Shown piece by piece: positions 51,115-63,082 of a DNA stretch of 64,000 bases. Numbering within the stretch: position 1 is the first letter of the stretch; every line of letters starts with the position of its first letter. Origin of the DNA: Actinomycetota bacterium (lineage in GTDB: Bacteria; Actinomycetota; Acidimicrobiia; Acidimicrobiales; AC-14); the NCBI GenBank assembly GCA_005888325.1, contig VAWU01000027.1, forward strand, positions 18,566 through 82,565. The letters are read 5' to 3'. A program made the position numbers and the translations under genes. The notes beneath the pieces were generated by a model. The model was not told where the DNA came from. It saw nothing but the letters and a program-made list of their open reading frames with translations, and ran no database searches.

Positions 51115-54100
51115 GTGCCCTTCCCCGACCAGATCGGACGGTACGAGTACCGGGGCACCATCGGTGTAGGCGGTTTTGCCTCTGTCGCGCGGTGCTACGA
51201 CGGCGCGCTCGACTCGCTCGTGGCGGTGAAGGTGCTGGCCGAGACCTGGGCCGTCGACCCCGAGATCCGGGCCCGGTTCGTGCAGGAGGCGAAGCTCCTG
51301 CGGCGCATCCACAACGAGCACGTCGTCACGGTCCACGACTCGGGGGAGCTCGACGACGGCCGCCCCTACTTCGTCATGGACTACGCCGACGGAGGCACGC
51401 TCGACGATCGACTGGGCTTCACGCCCCCGGGCCGGCCCATCGACGCGAAGACGACGCGGCGCGTGGTGCTGGCGCTCACCGACGGGCTGGCCGCGTTGCA
51501 CCGGGCGGGCATCGTCCACCGTGACGTCAAGCCGGGGAACCTCCTGCTCCAGACCGTGAACCGCGCGCCGGCCGGGCCCGAACCGGCGACCGAGGTCCGG
51601 ACCTCGTTGATCGATGCGGGTGAACGGGTCCTGATCGGCGACCTGGGGCTCGCGAAGGACCTCATCGCCACGCCGTCCGGGGCCACCATCATCGGTGGCA
51701 CCCAGGGCTTCCAACCCCCCGAGCAGCGCGAGCCCGACGCAGCGATCTCGCCGGCGGCCGACGTGTACGCGGCGACCGCGGTCGTGTGGCGCCTCCTGCA
51801 CGGCTCGCGCCCGCCCGATCAGCACGACGTCGCCCGGTCGCTCACCGACGTGGCGGCGCCGTGGCGGGAGATCTTCGAGCAGGGCTTCGCACGCGACCCC
51901 GACGAGCGGTTCTCCTCCGTCGAGGCCTGGCGCGACGCGATGCTGTCCGCCCTCGACACCGTCGAGCACCCGTCGCGCTCGAGCCGGACGAGCTCGCACC
52001 GAGGCGCCACCGGAGCCCTCCCCTGCCCGTACAAGGGACTGGCCGCGTTCGAGCCGGAGGACGTCGACTACTTCTTCGGCCGCGAGGCCCTCGTCGACCA
52101 GCTCGTGCGCCGGCTCCGGCGCGACTCGGTGCTCGTGGTCGGCGGTCCGTCGGGGAGCGGCAAGTCGTCGCTCGTCCGTGCCGGTCTCGTCCCCGTGGTC
52201 GCGGATGGCGCGCTTCCGGGCGGGGAGGCATGGCGGGTGGCGCTCTTCACCCCGGGGCCACGACCGCTCGGCGAGCTCCACTATCAACTGACCCGCGAGA
52301 GCAGCGGCGCGGTCCCGACGCTCGACGCGCTGCGCGCCAATCCCGCGCTCGCCCGGCACGCCTCGGCCACGAGCGAGCCCTTCCTCCTCTGCATCGACCA
52401 GTTCGAGGAGCTGTTCACGCTCTGCGACGACACGGAGGAGCAGGCGGCGTTCGTCGAGGCGCTCGCCGCCCACCTCGACCCGGCCGACAGCCGATCGCGT
52501 GCCGTGCTCGTGATCCGCGCCGACTTCTACGGCGCGTGCGCCGCGTTCCCGTGGCTGACCCGCCGGATCACCGAGAACCAGGTGCTTGTCGGGCCGATGG
52601 ACCGCTCCGAGCTCCGCCGCGCCATCGAGCAGCCGGCGCGCCGCGCCGGGCTCTCGATCGATGCGGGGTTGACCGAGGCGGTGCTCGACGAGGCCGGCGG
52701 GGAGACCGGCTCGCTGCCGCTCGTCGCGCATGCGCTGATGGAGACGTGGACGCGACGACGGCACAACACGCTGACGCTCGACGGGTTCCGCGCCGCGGGC
52801 GGCGTGGCCGGAGCCATCGCCAAGAGCGCGGACACGATCTACGACGACCAGCTCGACGATGCGCAGCGCCGGGCCACGCGCCGGCTGCTCCTCCGGCTGG
52901 TCACTCCCGGGGAGGACAACCCCGACACCAGACGTCGCATGTCGCTGGCCGAGCTCGACCGCGACGAGGACGCCGACCTGCTGCGCGACGTCGTCTCGCG
53001 GCTCACGGCGGCGCGCCTGCTCACGGTCGACGACGCGAGCGTTGCGATCGCCCACGAGGCGTTGATCCGCACGTGGCCGCGCTTTCGCGCGTGGATCGAC
53101 GAGGACCGCGAGAACCTGCTCGTGCGGCAGCGCATCAGCCGGGCTGCCGCGGAGTGGGACAGCCAGGGGCACGACCCCGACCTGCTGTACCGGGGCACCC
53201 CGCTCGCGATCGCGACTGAATGGGCGGCCGACAACCGACTCGAGCTCAACCGCCTCGAGCAGGACTTCCTCGACACCGCCGTCGCGGCGCGCGATGCCGC
53301 GCACCGCGCCGCAGAGCAGCACGAGGTCCGCCGGCGGCGGGCGCGGCGCGGCGTGATCGTGTCGCTCGCCCTCCTCACTGTCGCGGCGGTGGCGTCGGCG
53401 TCGCTCGCCTTCGCCTCGCTGCGGCGGACACGTGCGAGTGAGCACCGCGCCAACGAGCGCTTCGGCGCCGGGCTGGCCGCCTCCGGAGAGCGGCTCGTCG
53501 ACGCCGACCCCTACCTCGCGATGATGCTCGCGGTGGAGAGCGGCGCCCGTACGCGCACACCGACCCTCGACAGCCGACGACTGCTGACCGGCAGCCGGGC
53601 CGCGCTCGCGAACGCCGCGATCGTGCCCGTCGGAAGCCCCTCCCGCGGGCCGTCTCGTCGCCACGGGAGAGCGCAGTGGCCGGATTCGTCTCTGGGACCT
53701 GGCCTCACGCCGGCCCCGAGCCGTGCTCACCGGCCACACCAAGGGCATCGAGCGTCTCGCGTTCAGCCCCGACGGCTCGCTCCTCGCCTCCGCCGGAGGT
53801 GACGGCCTCGTGCGGCTCTGGGCGGTGCGCGGCCACGAGACGATCCCCCGCGAGGGGACCACCCTCGATCGCGTCGACGTGGCGTGGGACGTGGCGTTCA
53901 GCCCCGACGGCTCACGCGTGGCCGTCGCCACCGAGAAGGGCGTGATCGCGGTGTACGACGTCGACGCCGCCCGCCCGCTCGGGCCCCCGCTGGTGACGCG
54001 CTCCGTCGACTTCCTGAGCGTGGCCTTCAGCCCGGACGGCGAGACGATCGTCGCCGGTGACGGTCGCGGTGAGTTGGCGGGATGGAACGCACGCACCGGC

Positions 54101-55486
54101 GAGCCACGGTTCGGCCCCATCGACGTGCACAACGGCAACGACATCTGGGAGGTCGCCTTCGCCCCCGACGGCGCCACGGTCGCGACGTCGAGCGCCGATG
54201 GAACCTCGGGCCTCTTCGACGCTCGCACCGGCGCGACGGTCGCGGGCCCGCGGCCGTTCACGAGCGCGAGCGGGCAACCGCCTCTGAGCGTCCGCGGCGT
54301 GACGTTCGGACCCGACGGCCGATGGATGGTCGCGGGCGCGGGTGACGGGAAGGTGCGTCTCTGGAGCACCGAGTCCGGTCAAGTCACCGCCACCACGCAG
54401 GTCGGCCATCGCGGCGCGGTGATCGGTACCGCGCTCTCCCGCGACGGTTCCAAGCTCGTGACCCTCGGCATCGATCAGACGCTCCGGGCGTGGGACGTCG
54501 GCCGGCGCACGCCCATCTCGCGCACACTCGTCGCCGAGCCGTCGAAGCTCCTCGCGCTGGCCGTGAGCCGGGACGGGTTGCACGCCGTGACAGGTGACGA
54601 CAAGGGATCGGTCCGGCTCTGGAATCTGCGCACCCGCACGGCGATCCGCGTCGCGGATGGTCGAGCCGCGGTCCGCAGCGTCGCGCTCAGCGCCGACGGG
54701 TCACGCATCGCGAGCGGCGACGTCGACGGGGTGATACGGCTCTGGCGCAGCAACGGCACTCCCGTCGGGAGGATGGTGCGCCTCGACGGCGCGGTCGCCA
54801 GCCTCGCCTTCGGGCCCCACGACGACTGGCTCGTGTCCGGCGGCGACGACAGGACGGTCCGTTTCTGGACGCCCGACGGCCGCCCCGACGGCGAGCCGCT
54901 CGGCCCCCACGACGGTGGCGTGGCTCGAGTGGCGGTCAGTCCCGACGGCAAGCTGGTGGCGGCCGCCTCCGGGAGCGGCGTTGTGCGCGTATGGGAGACG
55001 CGGCCGCACCGGTTGCGAAGGGACATCGCCGCCGACGACAACACGATCTGGGGCGTCGCGTTCAACGCCGACAGCTCGAGGCTGGCGACCGCGAGCGACG
55101 ACGAGCGCGCCGTGATCTGGGATGTCGCGAGCGGCCGCAAGGTCGCGGAGCTGACCGGCCTCGCCGGCGGCGCCAGCGACGTTCGGTTCAGCCCCGACGG
55201 GCGCACGCTGCTCACCGCCACCCGCAAAGGGCAGCTCCGACTGTGGGACGTCGACACCGCGCAGGTGCTCGGCGACCCCCTGGACGGCCACGCGGGTGCA
55301 CCGGTGTGGAACGTCGCCTGGCTTCCCGGCCAGCAGTTCCTGAGCGCGGGCGAGGACGGCAGGCTCCGTCGCTGGGACGTGCTGAGCGTCGGTCGCGCGT
55401 GTGCGTTGGCCCGGCCCGCGTTCGACGCCGAGGCCAGGCGGCACTACCTCGGCGCCGACGGCCGGCTCGCGGCCTGCGTCCGGTAG
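51115..55486 (+). pseudogene. Serine/threonine kinase-STAND-WD40 protein, interrupted by one-base frameshift
   Basis: One gene read in two frames. The first part (51115 to about 53640) encodes a Ser/Thr kinase (Lys39, HRDVKPGN at 135-142, DLG at 176-178), then a STAND NTPase (nSTAND1 type; Walker A GGPSGSGKSS at 343-352, LLCIDQFEEL), and a transmembrane helix (about 747-770). From about 53640 the frame shifts by one base into a WD40 region ending at 55486 with about 14 repeats (two seven-bladed propellers). The shift sits in the run GCCCCTCCCG; reading through would complete the first WD repeat (ATGERSGRIRLWDL). The gene may be a true split or pseudogene, an assembly error, or a phase-variable site. 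Kinase-STAND-WD40 proteins are signalling or defence proteins. Confidence 0.85.
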
Positions 55487-55493
55487 CGCCGCC

Positions 55494-55499
55494 TACGCT
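55494..55499 (+). promoter_or_regulatory. -10 hexamer TACGCT of leaderless FHA-cyclase gene
   Basis: Ends 6 bases before the GTG at 55506, in the short gap after the WD40 gene. Confidence 0.55.
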
Positions 55500-55505
55500 C
55501 CCCGC

Positions 55506-56432
55506 GTGCCCCCCGTGGTCATCGAGGTCCGCCAGCCGGGGACGAGCTCGCTCTGGCTGGTGCTCCGCGAGCGCCTCGTGATGGGTCGCGACTGCGACGG
55601 CCTCGTGCTGCGCGACCCGCAGGTCTCCCGCGCCCACCTGGCCCTCGACGTGGACGAGGGCGGCGTGACCGTCACCGACCTCGGTAGCACGAACGGGACC
55701 CTCTTGAACGGCATGCGCCTGACCGATCCGGCGCGGGTGGAGCCGGGTGACACGATCGCGGCGGGCGGCACGACCGTCCGCGTCAGCCTGTGGGGCGTCG
55801 AGCCCGAGCGGCGCCGCGTCACCGGCATGACTCCGGTGACGGTGCTGGCCGACGAGATCTCCAGCGAGGGCGTCGACCGCGCGCCTCTCGTGAGCAGCGA
55901 GGGCACCGTCACCATCATGTTCAGTGACATCGAGTCGTCGGCCGAGATCACGGCCCGGCTCGGCGATCAGGCGTGGCTGGCCGTGCTGCGGGAGCACGAC
56001 CGGATCATCCGCGACGCGGTGCGCCGGCACGGCGGCCGGATCGTGAAGTCGCAGGGCGACGGGTTCATGGCCTCCTTCAAGAGCGCGCGCGCGGCCGTGC
56101 TCGCCGCAATGGCGATCCAGCAGGGCACACGGGCACACGGCGAGGCGCATCCCGACGAGAAGGTGCGCGTGCGCCTCGGCATCCACACCGGCGAGGCGAT
56201 CAGCGCGAGCGACGGCGACCTCTTCGGCCGGCACGTGGTGCTGGCCGCGCGGATCGCCGACGCTGCCCTCGGGGGCGAGATCCTGGTGTCGTCGCTCGTT
56301 CGCGAGATCTCGCGGGGGCGCGGCGACCTGGTCTTCGGCCCCGCTCGACCGGTGCAGCTCAAGGGGCTGGGCGAGCACGTCGTGCACGACGTGGCCTGGG
56401 CGCAGGACCCGTCTCGCGACACCGGGGACTGA
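55506..56432 (+). CDS. FHA domain-class III adenylate/guanylate cyclase
   Basis: 308 residues. The N-terminal FHA domain (GRDCDGL, SRAHLALD, DLGSTNGTLLNG) binds phosphothreonine; the C-terminal class III cyclase domain has FSDIESSAEITARLG with the metal-binding Asp and later SQGDGFMASF. An FHA domain next to the kinase gene suggests that its phosphorylation state is read and converted into a cyclic-nucleotide signal, which is inference. Its GTG start follows the leaderless -10. Confidence 0.88.
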   Translation: MPPVVIEVRQPGTSSLWLVLRERLVMGRDCDGLVLRDPQVSRAHLALDVDEGGVTVTDLGSTNGTLLNGMRLTDPARVEPGDTIAAGGTTVRVSLWGVEPERRRVTGMTPVTVLADEISSEGVDRAPLVSSEGTVTIMFSDIESSAEITARLGDQAWLAVLREHDRIIRDAVRRHGGRIVKSQGDGFMASFKSARAAVLAAMAIQQGTRAHGEAHPDEKVRVRLGIHTGEAISASDGDLFGRHVVLAARIADAALGGEILVSSLVREISRGRGDLVFGPARPVQLKGLGEHVVHDVAWAQDPSRDTGD

Positions 56433-56462
56433 GCCGGCGAACTCGGGCCGGGCGTTGTCGCG

Positions 56463-57089
56463 CTACCGGCTCGAGTCGGCGAAAGGATGGAGACGGTGGT
56501 ACGTGGCCAGCGCGAGCGTCACGTGCTTGGCCGCCCAGTAGACCGTGCTCACCACGACGAACGTGAGCGCGGTCAGCGCGATGGCGCGGGGCGACCCGAG
56601 GCCCGCCAGCGAGTGGATGAAGCGGTCGGGGCGCACGACGATGTCCCAGCTGTTGAGGCGCTCCACCCGCCCGAGGTAGACACCGGCTGCGCAGACGGCG
56701 TGGACCGCCACCTCCGCCGGCACCGTGGCCCAGCCTCGTCCTCGCGCTTCGAGCCAGCGGGTGAGCAGCACGACGGACACGACGTAGCTCTCGACACCGA
56801 CGAGGAAGAACAGCCCGTACTGCGCGATGAAGGCGAGGGCCACCGACAGGCGGTCCGCGCCCTGCACGTCGGGCACGAAGTGGACGACGTCGGTGAGCAC
56901 GTAGGGCGCGTTGGGGAGCAGGATCAGGAAACCTGCCAACCCCGCCCACCAGGCGACGGTGGGACGGCGGCCGTCGCGGAAGAGCACGACCGCGAGCAGC
57001 AGCGGCACGAGCGCGAGGGTGAGGTTCCAGGCCATCCAGAACCCGTTGGCGCGCAGGGCGGCCCAGATCAGCGTCAGAAGAGACCGCAT
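56463..57089 (-). CDS. DUF1361 membrane protein
   Basis: 208 residues. Several transmembrane helices and the family-typical FLILLPNAPYVLTDVVHF and WWAGLAGF segments. Function unknown; DUF1361 genes are widespread in bacteria. I prefer the ATG at 57089 to the GTG at 57095. It converges on the FHA-cyclase gene across a 30-base gap. Confidence 0.85.
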   Translation of the reverse strand: MRSLLTLIWAALRANGFWMAWNLTLALVPLLLAVVLFRDGRRPTVAWWAGLAGFLILLPNAPYVLTDVVHFVPDVQGADRLSVALAFIAQYGLFFLVGVESYVVSVVLLTRWLEARGRGWATVPAEVAVHAVCAAGVYLGRVERLNSWDIVVRPDRFIHSLAGLGSPRAIALTALTFVVVSTVYWAAKHVTLALATYHRLHPFADSSR

Positions 57090-57118
57090 GGACACTCGAG
57101 TGTAGGAGGCTGCACGAC

Positions 57119-58603
<1,485 letters not shown>

Positions 58604-58615
58604 CGGAGCGGTGCG

Positions 58616-59317
58616 TCAGGCGGCTTTCACCACTTGTTGACGCTGCCGTTGATCGATCAGGGGCGGGAGGGGCGACAAGCCTCCGACGGGAAGCTCCACC
58701 GTGACCTGCGACGAGTGCGGGTGGTCGCGGCTCGGGTGATCGGACTGTCGTCCGTGCGGTGCGGAGAACTGCGGGTCGGAGGGCCGAGCCGTCCCGCCCG
58801 TCTGGTCGAGCGCGTCGGGGCTTCCGGGTTGCGCGGAGCCTGCAGCGGTCGAAGCCACAGTCGACGTTGACGGACGGGGATCGGAGCTCGACCGTGCGTT
58901 GGGCGGAGCGGCCGGGCGCGAACGCATCGATGCGCTCGAACCGCGGCGAGGCCGTGCCGCAGGGCCCGCGGCAAGCGCCCGGGGAGTGTCGGCGAGCACC
59001 GAGCAATCGCTCTGGAGACCCTGGGTGGGCGAGAGCGGTGCGAACCAGGGCGCCAAGAACACCTTCGCCGAGGTGTGGTTCGTCCAACAACGCGCAGCAA
59101 CCCCCGGCGCGGGCGCCGCGGCCGCGTGCTCGACACCGACACCCGGCGAGCCCGGCTCGAGGACGAACAGCGGAACCGCGCGGGCCGCGAGACAGCCGAA
59201 GGCACCGAGCACCAGGGCCGCGACACCGCACCGGAGGGCCAGCGCAGCCGGACCCGAACGCCACCTACCCCGGCCGAGCGCGAGAGTCGAGCCGGCGGAT
59301 ACCGGTGTCACCGCCAC
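58616..59317 (-). CDS. Orphan membrane-anchored protein, Ser/Pro-rich
   Basis: 233 residues, not recognised. A short positively charged N-terminus (GRGRWRSG) and one transmembrane helix (ALALRCGVAALVLGAFGCLA) are followed by an extracellular part with Cys (CWTNHTSAKVFLAPWF, SDCSVLADTP) and a long Ser/Pro/Arg-rich tail. Start GTG 59317 has AGGAGG at proper spacing, so I believe it is expressed. It converges on the aldehyde dehydrogenase gene. Confidence 0.5.
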   Translation of the reverse strand: MAVTPVSAGSTLALGRGRWRSGPAALALRCGVAALVLGAFGCLAARAVPLFVLEPGSPGVGVEHAAAAPAPGVAARCWTNHTSAKVFLAPWFAPLSPTQGLQSDCSVLADTPRALAAGPAARPRRGSSASMRSRPAAPPNARSSSDPRPSTSTVASTAAGSAQPGSPDALDQTGGTARPSDPQFSAPHGRQSDHPSRDHPHSSQVTVELPVGGLSPLPPLIDQRQRQQVVKAA

Positions 59318-59474
59318 GGCACCCTCCTGCCTCCCTCGTGGTTGCGTCGGGTCGCGACGAAGCTCACATGATCCTCCTGGTTGGCGACGACACCGTAGCG
59401 CCGCGGCGTCACGATGACTGCGATGGCGGGTCGGGCCTGCGTGGTCCCTCGTGCTGCGCCGTGAGCGCCCTGGG

Positions 59475-59480
59475 TACGAT
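59475..59480 (+). promoter_or_regulatory. -10 hexamer TACGAT of leaderless DegT operon
   Basis: Ends 6 bases before the GTG at 59487. Confidence 0.55.
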
Positions 59481-59486
59481 CCGCGG

Positions 59487-60758
59487 GTGCTCCCAGACGA
59501 CGGCGTGCTCGCCATCGACGGCGGGAGACCGGTGCGGACCCAGCCTCTCGACTTCGCCAAGGGCGCCGCGTTGCTCGGGCAGGCCGAAGCCGACGCGGTC
59601 ACCGCGGTGGTCGCCGGCCGGGCGCTCTTTCGCTATACGCGAGGGCCGACGGCAGGCGCGGTAGCCGGCTTCGAGCGCGCGACGTGCGACGCACTCGGCA
59701 CTCGGTACGCGGTCGCGGTCGCGAACGGAACTGCCGCGCTGCGGTGCGCGCTCGCGGCGCTGGGGGTGGGATGCGGCGACGAGGTCGTCGTCCCCGCGTT
59801 CACGTTCATCGCGACCGTGAACGCGGTCATCGCGGCCGGGGCCGTGCCGGTGTTCGCGGAGGTCGACGACACGCTCGGACTCGATTGCACCGACCTCGCC
59901 ACCCATGTGACCGACCGGACGGCCGCGATCATCGCGGTGCACCTCGAGAACGTCGCGTGCGACCTCGACGGAGTGCTCGAGGTCGCGGCCCGCCACGGTG
60001 TGCCCGTGATCGAGGACGCGGCCCAGGCGATCGGCGCGACCTACCGCGGCCGTGCCGCCGGTACCTTCGGCGCGCTGGGCGCGTTCTCCCTCCAACAGGA
60101 GAAGAACATCACGGCCGGCGAGGGCGGGATCGTGGTCACCGACGACGAGACGCTGTACCTCCGTGCCACCCGCTATCAGGACCAGGGCGGCCAGTTCGTC
60201 ACCAGCTATGCGAGCGGGCGAGGCGACGAGCTCACCGAGCCGTATGCCGGCGAGAACCTGCGGATGGGCGAGCTGGCGGGAGCCGTGGCACGCGTCCAGC
60301 TGGAGCGGTTACCGGCGATCCTCGCCGCGCTGGGCGCGAGCAAGGGCCGAATTCTCGAGCGCGTCGGTGAGGTCGCCGGCCTGGTGCGCCGCCGGCGGCC
60401 CGATCCTGACGGCGACGGGTCATCGAGCATCACCTGGTTCGTGCCCGAGGCGTCCACCGCCAAGCGCTTCGCGGCCGCCCTGCGCGCGGAGGGTGTGCCG
60501 AGCGCGCAGATGTACGGGGCCCGGCCGGTGTACTTGAACCCGGCGGTGATCGACCAGCGAACGGCGTCGGGCAAGGGTGGACCGTGGGCTTGTGCCGAGC
60601 ACCCGACCGACCGCACCTACGGCGAGGGCTTGTGCCCGCGCACCGAGGCGCTCGTCGCCCGCTCGGTGATCGTCCCGATCGGAGTCGGGTACACCGATCG
60701 CGACTGCGACGACGTCGCCGCAGCCGTGCGCAAGGTCGCCCGGGGTCTGCTGCGGTGA
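59487..60758 (+). CDS. DegT/DnrJ/EryC1/StrS family aminotransferase
   Basis: 423 residues, PLP-dependent sugar-aminotransferase family. The PLP lysine is Lys206 (QQEKNITAGEGG), preceded by IEDAAQAIG; VPAFTFIATVNAV and the ANGTAALRCAL segment are typical. Substrate is a keto sugar or related; the family also includes AHBA synthase. It overlaps the next gene (GTGA), opening a three-gene operon. Confidence 0.9.
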   Translation: MLPDDGVLAIDGGRPVRTQPLDFAKGAALLGQAEADAVTAVVAGRALFRYTRGPTAGAVAGFERATCDALGTRYAVAVANGTAALRCALAALGVGCGDEVVVPAFTFIATVNAVIAAGAVPVFAEVDDTLGLDCTDLATHVTDRTAAIIAVHLENVACDLDGVLEVAARHGVPVIEDAAQAIGATYRGRAAGTFGALGAFSLQQEKNITAGEGGIVVTDDETLYLRATRYQDQGGQFVTSYASGRGDELTEPYAGENLRMGELAGAVARVQLERLPAILAALGASKGRILERVGEVAGLVRRRRPDPDGDGSSSITWFVPEASTAKRFAAALRAEGVPSAQMYGARPVYLNPAVIDQRTASGKGGPWACAEHPTDRTYGEGLCPRTEALVARSVIVPIGVGYTDRDCDDVAAAVRKVARGLLR

Positions 60759-61732
60759 CGGTGCGCTTCGCAGTCGTCGGTTGCGGGACGGCAGCGAACC
60801 ACATCCACCTCCCCGGGCTCCGAGCGGCAGGGGCAGCCGTGACCGCGTTCGCGAGCCGGTCGCGCGCATCGGCGGAGGTGACGCGCGACCAATGGGGCAG
60901 CGGCACCGTCGTCGACCACTGGGAGGACGCCGTGACGCGCGACGACGTCGATGCGGTCGTCGTGGCGACACCCAACGTGCTGCACTGCGACGTGGCGGTG
61001 GCAGCCGCCCGCGCGGGCAAGCACGTGATCGTCGACAAGCCGATGGCACGCACGGTCGTGGAGGCCGACGAGATGATCGCCGCAGCCGCCGCGACCGGCG
61101 TCGTGCTCGTGCCGTTCCAGAACGCGCGCTTCGTCGCACCGTTCGCAGCCGCGCGGGCGGTCGTCGCCGAGGGTCGGTTGGGCTCGGTGACCGGCGTGCG
61201 CGCCGCGTTCGGGCACGCGGGCCCCCAGGCCTGGGCGCCCCGTGCCGCCTGGTTCTTCGATCGCAGCCAGGCCGGCGGCGGGTGCCTCATCGACCTCGGC
61301 GTGCACATCGTCGACGTCATCCGCCACGTGGCGGCCGACGACATCGTCGAGGTCGCGGCGTTCCTCAACGGCCCCGCCGGCGGCGTCGAGCTCGATGCCC
61401 AGCTCCTCGTGCGGCTCGGCGGCGGCGCCATCGGGAGCGTGCACGCCAGCTGGACGTCGAGGCCGGGCCCCGACCAACAGCTCACGGTCGTCGGCACCCA
61501 GGGCACGCTCCACCTCGACACGCACACGCCGCTCACGTTCCTGCCGCTCGAGGGCGAGCGCGAGCGCGTCGCGCTTCCCGAGACGACCGGCTCGCCCCTC
61601 GAGGAGCTCCTCGCGGCCATGCGCGGCGATCGCCAGCCGACGGTCACCGCGGAGGACGGACGCGCCGCCGTCGCAGTGGTGGAGGCGGCATACCACGCGG
61701 CCGCCGACGGCTGCACGGCGGCGGTCGCGTGA
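60755..61732 (+). CDS. Gfo/Idh/MocA family oxidoreductase
   Basis: 325 residues. NAD-binding GCGTAA motif (9-14, GxGxxA) and a DKPMA segment (94-98) where most members have EKP; the C-terminal half has the GGGCLIDLGVHIVDVIRH helix. It oxidises or reduces a cyclic polyol or sugar. GTGA overlaps on both sides mark an operon with the aminotransferase and the ceramidase-like gene. Confidence 0.9.
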   Translation: MTVRFAVVGCGTAANHIHLPGLRAAGAAVTAFASRSRASAEVTRDQWGSGTVVDHWEDAVTRDDVDAVVVATPNVLHCDVAVAAARAGKHVIVDKPMARTVVEADEMIAAAAATGVVLVPFQNARFVAPFAAARAVVAEGRLGSVTGVRAAFGHAGPQAWAPRAAWFFDRSQAGGGCLIDLGVHIVDVIRHVAADDIVEVAAFLNGPAGGVELDAQLLVRLGGGAIGSVHASWTSRPGPDQQLTVVGTQGTLHLDTHTPLTFLPLEGERERVALPETTGSPLEELLAAMRGDRQPTVTAEDGRAAVAVVEAAYHAAADGCTAAVA

Positions 61733-62865
61733 CCGTGGCGGGGTTGGAGGCCGGCTTCGGCACGGCGGTGATCACGCCTCCGACGCCCGTGCAGCTCGCG
61801 GGCTTCATCGAGAACCAACCCGCCACCGAGGTGCACGACGACCTCGAGGCGCGCGCGCTGTTCCTGAGCGGGGAGTCCGGCTCGGTCTGCCTCCTCGTCT
61901 GCGATCTGCTCGGGATGTCGGCCGGGTTCGCCGGACCGATCCGCGAGGGTGTCGCGGCTGCGCTCGGCCTCGAGCGGGCCGCGGTCCTCACGTCATGCGT
62001 GCACACCCACGCGGGCCCGAGCACGATCGCGGGGAGCGAGCAACTCGGCTGGGTCACGCCCGAGGGATATCGAGACCTGCTCGTCGAGCGTTGCGTCGTC
62101 GCGGCCCGCGACGCGGCCGCCGGCTCCGCGCCCGCCGTGCTGCGCATGGGCCGATGGCCGCTCCCTGACGCGCTCTCGGTGAACCGAAGGGGACTGCCCT
62201 ACGAGCCGACGTTCGCGGTGCTCGACGTGCTCGACTCCCACGACGTGCGGCTCGGCACGCTGGCCAACGTCGCGATCCACCCCGTCGCGTTGGGTCCCGA
62301 ATGCCTGGCGGTGTCGAGCGACTGGGTGGGCCCGTTCCGCGACGCGCTCGAGCGCCGGATCGGCGGGACGGCGGTGCTGCTGCCGGGCGCGCTCGGCGAC
62401 GTCAACCCCCACCACGTGCACCGCCAGGACAACGACTGCCGGCGCGACGGCTTCGCCGAGGCGGAACAGCTGGGACGAGATGTCGCCGCGGGCATGGAGG
62501 AAGTGCTCGGCGAGGCCCAACCGGTCGAAGCGGCCGGACCCTCGGTCGTGCGTCATCGCACGGTCGAGGTGACCTTGGGTTCGACGCTGCTCACCGGCGG
62601 CCGGACCGGCCGCCGCGTCCCGGTCGAGCTGCTCGAGTGGACGGTCGGCCCCGTGCGGCTGGTGTCGTTGCCGGGCGAGGCGTTCCACGCGCTCGGCCGC
62701 GCGGTCGAGACCCGGGTCGACCGCGAGGGCGCGCGCGTGCTACTCGCCGGCCTCGCCCCCGAATGGCACGGCTACCTGCCGTCGCCGTTCACCGAGGGTT
62801 ACGAGGAGTCGATGAGCTACGGCCCCGAGGCGGTCGCGGCCATCGCTCACGCCCTCTCTCGTTGA
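61729..62865 (+). CDS. Neutral/alkaline ceramidase-like N-terminal domain protein
   Basis: 378 residues, only the N-terminal domain of the family (full-length ceramidases are about 650 or more). Candidate zinc ligands are in CVHTHAGPS (about 91-99) and ANVAIHPVAL, with LLPGALGDVNPHH later. No signal peptide is visible, so the protein is cytosolic. Such short homologues occur with Gfo/Idh enzymes in sugar-catabolic operons, and the substrate need not be a ceramide. Confidence 0.78.
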   Translation: MTVAGLEAGFGTAVITPPTPVQLAGFIENQPATEVHDDLEARALFLSGESGSVCLLVCDLLGMSAGFAGPIREGVAAALGLERAAVLTSCVHTHAGPSTIAGSEQLGWVTPEGYRDLLVERCVVAARDAAAGSAPAVLRMGRWPLPDALSVNRRGLPYEPTFAVLDVLDSHDVRLGTLANVAIHPVALGPECLAVSSDWVGPFRDALERRIGGTAVLLPGALGDVNPHHVHRQDNDCRRDGFAEAEQLGRDVAAGMEEVLGEAQPVEAAGPSVVRHRTVEVTLGSTLLTGGRTGRRVPVELLEWTVGPVRLVSLPGEAFHALGRAVETRVDREGARVLLAGLAPEWHGYLPSPFTEGYEESMSYGPEAVAAIAHALSR

Positions 62866-63082
62866 GTGGCCGGCGGCGTGGCCGCGTGGCCGACACGGGG
62901 GGTCAGCACCACCAGGCCCGTTCCGGCTAGCGCACTTGTCCGCCGTGGCCGGGCTGCGACAACGGAGACGTGGTGAGCGATCGCGCTCGCCAACCTGACC
63001 GCCGCCCTCCCGCCCGCGCCGCGGCCCGTACCCAACCTGCGGTCGTGCTCCGCAGCGAGTGAAGGAACGATCGGGGCCGCGG
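62866..63082. other. 217-base gap without recognised gene
   Basis: Between the ceramidase-like and the P-loop kinase genes. I see no credible ORF, hairpin or promoter match in it. Confidence 0.5.

Noticed and set aside
50599..54369. Open frame of over 1200 codons antisense to the kinase-STAND-WD40 gene
   Set aside because: Same artefact: the plus strand shows a clear kinase, STAND NTPase and WD40 repeats.
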